From: Crenothrix polyspora
GTDB taxonomy: Bacteria; Pseudomonadota; Gammaproteobacteria; Methylococcales; Methylomonadaceae
Direction: 5' to 3'
Length of the DNA stretch: 20,252 nt
NCBI GenBank assembly: GCA_945903675.1
Contig: CAMDOP010000022.1
Location: 1 to 20,252, forward strand
Part shown: one piece after another, positions 16,901 through 20,252 of the stretch
How positions within the stretch are numbered: position 1 is the first letter of the stretch
How the letters are laid out: each line of letters begins with the position of its first letter
The notes under the pieces: generated by a model
Seen by the model: only the letters and a program-made list of their open reading frames with translations
What the model was told of the DNA's origin: nothing
The model's database searches: none
Made by a program: the position numbers and the translations under genes

Positions 16901-17641
16901 TCTTCACGACTATGTGCTACTTGGAAAGTGGGTGATCCTTTGGTCATCATGGGAGTAACAGGGACACCTACTGATATCCCAAGCAATCAAACTGTCTTGT
17001 TGTTAGGCGGTGGTTTAGGTAATGCAGTATTGTTCTCTATTGGAAAAGCGCTAAGAGCTGCAGGTAATCGCGTCATCTATTTTGCAGGTTACAAAAATGC
17101 TCAAGACCGCTTTAAAGTAGAAGATGTAGAAGCTGCAGCCGATCTAATTATTTGGTCCGTTGATAAAGGGGAGGGCGTTCAAGCCATCGTACCGACGCGT
17201 CCACAAGATAAAAGCTTTGTCGGTAATATCTTAGAATGCATGATTGCTTATGCAAAAGGTGAATTAGGTGAACAACCCATATCACTGGCTGATGTTGATC
17301 ATTTAGTGGTTATTGGCTCTGATCGTATGATGGCTGCTGTAAAATCTGCGCGTTTTGATGTGTTAAAGCCTTATCTAAACAAAGCCCATCACGCTATCGG
17401 CTCTATCAATTCTCCGATGCAATGTATGATGAAAGGCATTTGTGCTCAGTGTTTATGTAAACATGTTGATGCGGATACCGGTAAAGAATACTTTGTATAT
17501 TCTTGCTACAACCAAGATCAAGATTTGGATAAGGTTGATTTTCCACATCTAAATGCACGCTTACGTCAAAACACCGTACAAGAAAAACTATCCAATCTTT
17601 GGTTAGATTATTTGTTGGAAAAGCAAAAAACAGAAGCGTAA
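13940..17641 (+). CDS. Fused NfnAB/SudAB-like flavin iron-sulfur oxidoreductase
   Basis: A 1233-residue soluble protein. Residues 1 to about 290 are largely helical and unrecognised. Next comes a GltD/SudA/NfnB-like module: cysteines C299, C302, C310, C334 (GCPL), C366, C374, C377 and C381 in the spacing used for two Fe-S clusters; an FAD Rossmann motif VVGLGPAG (about 438-445); an NAD(P) motif VIGGGLTAID (from 612); and FYRKGMKDAPAY, matching the GltD-family R-x-x-E-M-P-A region. From about 900 follows a PyrK/SudB/NfnA-like module: FAD part with FYPGQFYRVQ, nucleotide part LLLGGGLGNA, and a cysteine set C1162, C1168, C1171, C1173, C1189 suited to a 2Fe-2S cluster. In anaerobes the two modules are separate subunits of NADH-dependent ferredoxin:NADP oxidoreductase. 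The reaction here is unknown. Two adjacent ATGs (13940, 13943) are possible starts; the ribosome site is weak. Confidence 0.82.
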   Translation: MMQQQTLTLGIPDFTYADLYNANRLKDLLDVFDATVKRHDVELYHKFSAYRQSQGVNLKPEEISDLLVNMGPYVGKFVAKLFNVTEQHDTQATNIKDEIDSIFTFKNEVIEKLGVVFKGQDTTDWPISAILNRFDLLIEAAFPEANLDDDEEHRVARVGAVIGSLSSHYKLIAKGKVSDYENADELVSAIRTKLSEHELAALEFADIIAIPEPAECAAALIDIVQRWSFIAQQDNDIVADWLSFKLPEKRDFDNLVAHEIVDRGEFKAWMGEHRRRRDGFKLTDPRFNQRQVLSEVNHCIYCHERDTDSCSKGMRNKKTETFKVDPLGVTTIGCPLDEKISEMHLVKRNGDNIGALAIIIIDNPMCPGTGHRICNECMKGCIYQKTDPVNIPQIETNVLTDVLFMPYGFEIYSLLTRWNPLNVKRPFMLPYNGKNALVVGLGPAGYTMSHYLLNEGFGVAGIDGLKLEPLPVSLTGDANNLPLPIVDFKDLYEDLDQRILAGFGGVAEYGITVRWDKNFLKVIYLTLQRRAAFRSYGGVRFGGTLTIDDAWKMGFDHICIASGAGQPTIIDLKNNLMRGIRKASDFLMALQLTGAAKASSLANLQVRLPAGVIGGGLTAIDTATELMAYYPVQVEKVLHRYQTLLNVYGEQVVRARYDQEETIILDEFLAHGKAIQAERERAAAEDELPDFQPLVESWGGVTLFYRKGMKDAPAYRQNHEEISEALEEGIALAEGMSPLSADADEYGHLNAVDFEKLILEDERWKNSGEVIKVPLRSLYVAAGTSPNTIYQSEYPDTFVMDKWFFQRYEPEFTADSVELVAMHDETMSKLGKPAPLTSYQKDGKFISFYGDNHPVYAGNVVKAMASAKNGYPYVVNLFARQLASLKPEQQPERDTALQAMFSRLDADFKATIVAINRLTPTIIEVIVKAPLAAEKFYPGQFYRVQNFEAFAPTVEGTVLAAEGLALTGAEVDKEKGTISLIALEMGSSSRLCATWKVGDPLVIMGVTGTPTDIPSNQTVLLLGGGLGNAVLFSIGKALRAAGNRVIYFAGYKNAQDRFKVEDVEAAADLIIWSVDKGEGVQAIVPTRPQDKSFVGNILECMIAYAKGELGEQPISLADVDHLVVIGSDRMMAAVKSARFDVLKPYLNKAHHAIGSINSPMQCMMKGICAQCLCKHVDADTGKEYFVYSCYNQDQDLDKVDFPHLNARLRQNTVQEKLSNLWLDYLLEKQKTEA

Positions 17642-17664
17642 GTCTTAGCAGAAATTCTAATACA

Positions 17665-17692
17665 GTTGGGTTGCATCTTTTTGCAACTCAAC
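17665..17692 (+). terminator. Terminator-like hairpin after the fusion gene
   Basis: An 11-bp stem GTTGGGTTGCA/TGCAACTCAAC with one G-T wobble and a T-rich 6-nt loop, 23 bases after the stop. No T-run follows, so it may only attenuate read-through into the next small gene. Confidence 0.5.
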
Positions 17693-17738
17693 ATTTATCG
17701 CAGATCGTTAATTAGCAACTGCATTAATCCAAACTACA

Positions 17739-17972
17739 ATGCCCGATAATAGCCAACAACTACGTTTTCATCTGAACTTAAGTTATGAGCAATATTTGGC
17801 GTTCTATCAAGGTGTCGCTAAAACGATCATGGCTAAAGCTGATGATGGACGCAACATTTCATTTCCAGCCAGTAATATTCAACGCTATTTAACAAAAACC
17901 GGAATTCAAGGTCATTTTGAAATGGAACTCACCGTTCAAAATAAGTTTGTTGCTATTAGGCGGCTAGAATAA
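17739..17972 (+). CDS. DUF2835 family protein
   Basis: A 77-residue protein of the DUF2835 family, common in gammaproteobacteria and of unknown function. The pattern fits throughout: F-x-L-N-L-S-Y-E-Q-Y-L-x-F-Y-x-G near the start, then DDGRNISFPASNIQRYLTKTGIQGHFEM with the D-G-R-x-x-x-F-P-A and G-I-x-G-x-F motifs, and a closing K-F-x-A-I-R-R-L. No ribosome site is evident (ACTACAATGCCC), a common trait of several genes in this window. It follows the fusion oxidoreductase after 97 bases and a hairpin, and may be partly co-transcribed with it. Confidence 0.88.
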   Translation: MPDNSQQLRFHLNLSYEQYLAFYQGVAKTIMAKADDGRNISFPASNIQRYLTKTGIQGHFEMELTVQNKFVAIRRLE

Positions 17973-18081
17973 TAAAAATAGCCATTCAACTTCTATATGC
18001 AATCCTATAAATCATAGACTTTCTTGTAATATATTAGAAAAAAAACCGAATAACCCATGCGTAGATAAACACTGTTAATAG

Positions 18082-18414
18082 TTACTCTGCTAGCAAAGTA
18101 GCAATCGCTGATTTAGCATTGCACTGTGCAATAGCTTCTTCAAGTTGAGATTCATTCAATTTATGTTTTATAGCTTCAGTACTATTGAACTCAAATGTTT
18201 GATAATCCTTTTTAGCAAAGGTAATAATTTGGCATTTCTTAAAGGGCTGATTATCAAATGGCATCTTTGTTGACGTTTGGTTTAATGGTTCTGCCCCTTC
18301 TATACTGGGAACATAAATCATAAACTCACCTTTTATCGCCAACACTGCACGATATTGATTTGCACTGGTTAAATACAAGTCGCCTACCTCAAGCTCTATT
18401 AGTTTTAATTTCAT
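18082..18414 (-). CDS. Hypothetical 110-residue protein
   Basis: I do not recognise this protein. It is small, without a signal peptide or membrane segment. The first half is beta-rich (LIELEVGDLYLTSANQYRAV, then GEFMIYVPS) and looks like a compact strand domain with a G-D-x-Y start, similar in flavour to small SH3-like or cupin-like folds, but no motif is decisive. The second half contains a hydrophilic helix (LNESQLEEAIAQCNAKSAIA). Its ATG has AAGG about eleven bases upstream. It lies downstream of the carbonic anhydrase gene on the same strand after a 143-base gap, so co-transcription is possible but not shown. It is probably real, given its length, strand and amino-acid make-up. Confidence 0.6.
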   Translation of the reverse strand: MKLKLIELEVGDLYLTSANQYRAVLAIKGEFMIYVPSIEGAEPLNQTSTKMPFDNQPFKKCQIITFAKKDYQTFEFNSTEAIKHKLNESQLEEAIAQCNAKSAIATLLAE

Positions 18415-18557
18415 TTTGTTAAGCGCCTTTTGAGGTGAAGTTAAAATACCCTAATTCATATAATAATTGCCGATAAACAAATGTCATGGGCGAATCATTA
18501 CCTAAGTCATTTAAGATGTTTACCTATCGAGTACTGCTGGTTTAAAAAAAGCTGTGT

Positions 18558-19196
18558 TTATAACATCAAAGTATCAGGCAAAAAGCTGACTACTCCAGTA
18601 GCCAAATTATAAATACCACCCACCATGCCAATTTGTTTAGCGGCTAACATATCTTGAATAATGTCGCTACTGTGCAGGATTTCATTGATTTGTACAGTTA
18701 CATTAAGCTCACAGACCTTATTTAAAAATACGGGGTTTGAAGAATCACGATTTTCATTGGTAGTTTTTTCCATACGCACGGCTGGGCGAATTAAATTAAT
18801 AATTTCACCAATGTGGCCTTCTCTAAAATCATCACAAGCGGCTTTTACCGCTCCGCAATCAGTATGTCCCAAGACAACGATGAGTTTACTGCCTAAATAT
18901 TTAGAGCTAAATTCAAGACTGCCAATAACTTTATCTGAGGCTATATTGCCAGCTAAGCGCACACTAAATACATCACCTAAAGCTTGATCAAATAACATTT
19001 CAACTGGAGCACGCGAGTCACTACAGCTTAATACCGAGGTAAAGGGTTGCTGTTTATCTTTAGTCAACAAGACCAATTGAAGTAAATCCTTACTTACCGA
19101 TAAGTTATTGGTAAAGCGGTGATTACCTTCAATTAAAATATCTAAAGCCTCTTGGGGAGACATGTTTTCGCGATTAAATAGCGGATGTTTATACAT
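18558..19196 (-). CDS. Beta-class carbonic anhydrase
   Basis: A 212-residue zinc enzyme interconverting CO2 and bicarbonate. Zinc ligands are visible: C58 in SVLSCSDSR, H111 and C114 in VVLGHTDCGAV. The D60-x-R62 dyad of the active site is present, along with the conserved GDVFSVRLAGN stretch. No signal peptide is seen, so it is probably cytoplasmic. The closing GGIYNLATGVVSFL is typical of the clade. The start used gives MYKHPLFN; an internal ATG at codon 12 is possible, and neither has a strong ribosome site. In a one-carbon or autotroph-like metabolism it would supply bicarbonate to carboxylases, but nothing adjacent confirms that. Confidence 0.95.
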   Translation of the reverse strand: MYKHPLFNRENMSPQEALDILIEGNHRFTNNLSVSKDLLQLVLLTKDKQQPFTSVLSCSDSRAPVEMLFDQALGDVFSVRLAGNIASDKVIGSLEFSSKYLGSKLIVVLGHTDCGAVKAACDDFREGHIGEIINLIRPAVRMEKTTNENRDSSNPVFLNKVCELNVTVQINEILHSSDIIQDMLAAKQIGMVGGIYNLATGVVSFLPDTLML

Positions 19197-19306
19197 AAAT
19201 TATAGTCGTTAAGAAATTTTGGCCAATTATACAGCAAGCTGCATGATGGGCCTTGTATATGCTCTCGCAATGGAGAATAAATTGTGCGAATGAGTGGAGT
19301 TAATTC

Positions 19307-19360
19307 ATGAGCTTAGAAAACTATGATAATTCTAGGGCGAATGGCCTTAAAGATTGGTGA
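19307..19360 (+). CDS. Possible 17-codon small ORF upstream of the TetR gene
   Basis: ATG at 19307 with GGAG at 19296-19299 (7-base spacing) opens a 17-residue frame, MSLENYDNSRANGLKDW, ending at TGA 19358-19360. A still smaller frame, GTG 19284 to TGA 19310 with its own GGAG, overlaps it by ATGA. It could be a leader peptide, or chance. No homologue is known to me. Confidence 0.25.
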   Translation: MSLENYDNSRANGLKDW

Positions 19361-19393
19361 ATAGCGACAGCTATGATACATTCTACTGGATAC

Positions 19394-19414
19394 TAAACTA
19401 TACGGTACAGTTTA
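19394..19414. promoter_or_regulatory. 21-bp palindrome, candidate TetR operator
   Basis: A dyad with nine of ten pairs matched around a central G: half-site TAAACTATAC facing GTACAGTTTA. Its last base is the A of the TetR start codon. Position, length and symmetry are what is expected of an autoregulatory TetR-family operator. Confidence 0.6.
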
Positions 19415-20082
19415 TGAAAGCATTGACTATAGATACCACTAAAACATGCGCAGCTACCGGGCGCCCCAAAGATGCGCTTAAACGAGAAAAAATTCTTACT
19501 GCAGCGACTGCTTTGTTTATGAAGCAAGGTTATGAGTTAACCAGTGTTGAGGCTATTGCAAAAACAGCGGATGTTTCAAAGTTAACAATTTATAGTCATT
19601 TCACCAGTAAAACCGAACTATTTAGAATCGTCATTGAACAATGCTGCGACCAATTGGCTGCGCCAGAAAGCTTTATAGCCTATGCTAAGCTTCCTGTTAA
19701 ACAGGGCTTGATGCAACTAGGTGGAAGTCTTGCTGCACTTATTTACAGCGATGAGGCAATACATCTACAGAGAATTATGCAGTCTGAAGTGCTGCAGCAT
19801 GGACAAATTGTTAAGGTTTTTTATGAGGCAGGGCCTCAACGAGTCAAACACGCTTTTTCTGAGTTATTAAATGTATGGCAACAGCAAAAGCAATTAATCA
19901 TCACTGATATTAATAGAGCTACCGAACAGTTTTTTAGTCTGTTAAAAGGTGAGATTTATGTTAAAGCCATGCTACTACTTTCCCCCATCCCCACTGCCTA
20001 TGAAATAGAACTGCATGTGCAAAGCACAGTGACTATGTTTCTAGCAGCTTATCAAGCTAAACCAATCATGGACCAACTATGA
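19414..20082 (+). CDS. TetR/AcrR family transcriptional regulator
   Basis: A 222-residue repressor-type protein. The N-terminal DNA-binding domain is clear: GRPKDALKREKILTAATALF, then the helix-turn-helix TSVEAIAKTADVSKLTIYSH (residues 43-62) and F-T-S-K-T-E-L-F. The C-terminal ligand domain (F-x-E-A-G-P-Q-R-V in the middle, ending in a long helix) resembles the AefR/TetR_C_7 type found with efflux or stress genes. I take the ATG at 19414, because the longer frame begins with a TTG (19354) and adds 20 unlike residues. A 21-bp palindrome overlaps this ATG, suggesting autoregulation. Its target genes are not evident; the RND pump fragment at the left edge is far away. Confidence 0.9.
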   Translation: MKALTIDTTKTCAATGRPKDALKREKILTAATALFMKQGYELTSVEAIAKTADVSKLTIYSHFTSKTELFRIVIEQCCDQLAAPESFIAYAKLPVKQGLMQLGGSLAALIYSDEAIHLQRIMQSEVLQHGQIVKVFYEAGPQRVKHAFSELLNVWQQQKQLIITDINRATEQFFSLLKGEIYVKAMLLLSPIPTAYEIELHVQSTVTMFLAAYQAKPIMDQL

Positions 20083-20146
20083 GTTTATCTAGCTCTAAAA
20101 TTACCTTAATTAGAGTTTACTCAGAAACAATAACTTATTGATAGTA

Positions 20147-20175
20147 TTAACTATATAGTCAATAAATGATATAAT
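20147..20175 (+). promoter_or_regulatory. Probable sigma-70 promoter near the right edge
   Basis: TTAACT (20147-20152), a 17-nt spacer and a perfect TATAAT (20170-20175). It points toward the partial ORF at 20220. The predicted leader contains an 8-bp inverted repeat, TAAGTGCA (20175-20182) and TGCACTTA (20213-20220), whose right arm reaches the A of that ORF's ATG. Confidence 0.55.
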
Positions 20176-20219
20176 AAGTGCATGGAAACTGAGCTTCACC
20201 TCACAAAACCCGTGCACTT

Positions 20220-20252
20220 ATGATACGAATACATAGCCAAACTCAACTTACT
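20220..20252 (+). CDS. Possible transposase start (partial, 11 codons)
   Basis: ATG at 20220 opens a frame running off the window: MIRIHSQTQLT. I recall IS4/IS5-like transposases whose N-termini begin M-I-R-x-x-x-x-x-Q-L-T/S followed by a G-F-x-T-P-F segment, so this may be the beginning of an insertion-sequence gene. The strong promoter and the inverted repeat just upstream fit an IS end. Eleven residues are too few to be sure. Confidence 0.3.
   Translation, partial: MIRIHSQTQLT

Noticed and set aside
19354..19413. N-terminal extension of the TetR regulator from a TTG
   Set aside because: The 20 added residues do not resemble TetR-family N-termini, and the palindrome at the ATG at 19414 makes more sense with the shorter protein.

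Overview
The window looks like chromosome from an AT-rich gammaproteobacterium. The ratA/ratB pair near smpB, the gltX-tRNA-Ala-tRNA-Glu order, the HopJ, YchJ and DUF2835 families, and an exosortase-associated TIGR04073-type protein fit a methanotroph of the order Methylococcales or a close relative. That placement is an inference from family content; no methane-oxidation gene is present to prove it. No rRNA, CRISPR array or prophage module was seen.

Left part (1-5218): the C-terminal portion of a CusA/CzcA-like RND efflux pump enters from the edge. It is followed by a small secreted exosortase-associated protein, a convergent secreted surface-adhesin E-like protein, and a pterin carbinolamine dehydratase-like protein. 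A 547-base gene-free stretch holds two palindromes built on one shared octamer. On the minus strand, an SNF/NSS sodium-dependent transporter, ratA and ratB form a tightly coupled operon.

Middle part (5316-10361): smpB runs divergently from that operon and is followed by an orphan HrgA-like gene (winged helix plus a probable PD-(D/E)XK nuclease). Next come an isochorismatase-fold hydrolase, a 27-bp-arm palindromic repeat, a HopJ-family gene and gltX. A tRNA-Ala(GGC) and two identical tRNA-Glu(TTC) genes follow, with a recognisable promoter and a strong terminator. Behind them lies a GC-rich, multi-hairpin element of about 215 bp that resembles a dispersed element of unknown function.

Right part (10362-20252): a YchJ SEC-C protein, a multi-spanning membrane protein (probably DUF5765) and a YcbB-type L,D-transpeptidase precede a 1233-residue flavin/iron-sulfur protein. 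The large protein joins a GltD/SudA/NfnB-like module to a PyrK/SudB/NfnA-like module behind an unexplained N-terminal region of about 290 residues. After it come a DUF2835 protein, an unrecognised small protein, a beta-carbonic anhydrase and a TetR/AcrR regulator. The regulator has a near-perfect 21-bp palindrome overlapping its start codon, so it is probably autoregulated. The right edge appears to enter an insertion sequence.

The most interesting items are the fused NfnAB-like protein, the orphan HrgA-like nuclease beside smpB, the structured GC-rich element with a broken reading frame, and the TetR palindrome with tiny ORFs in front of it. Most other genes are ordinary housekeeping or envelope genes.
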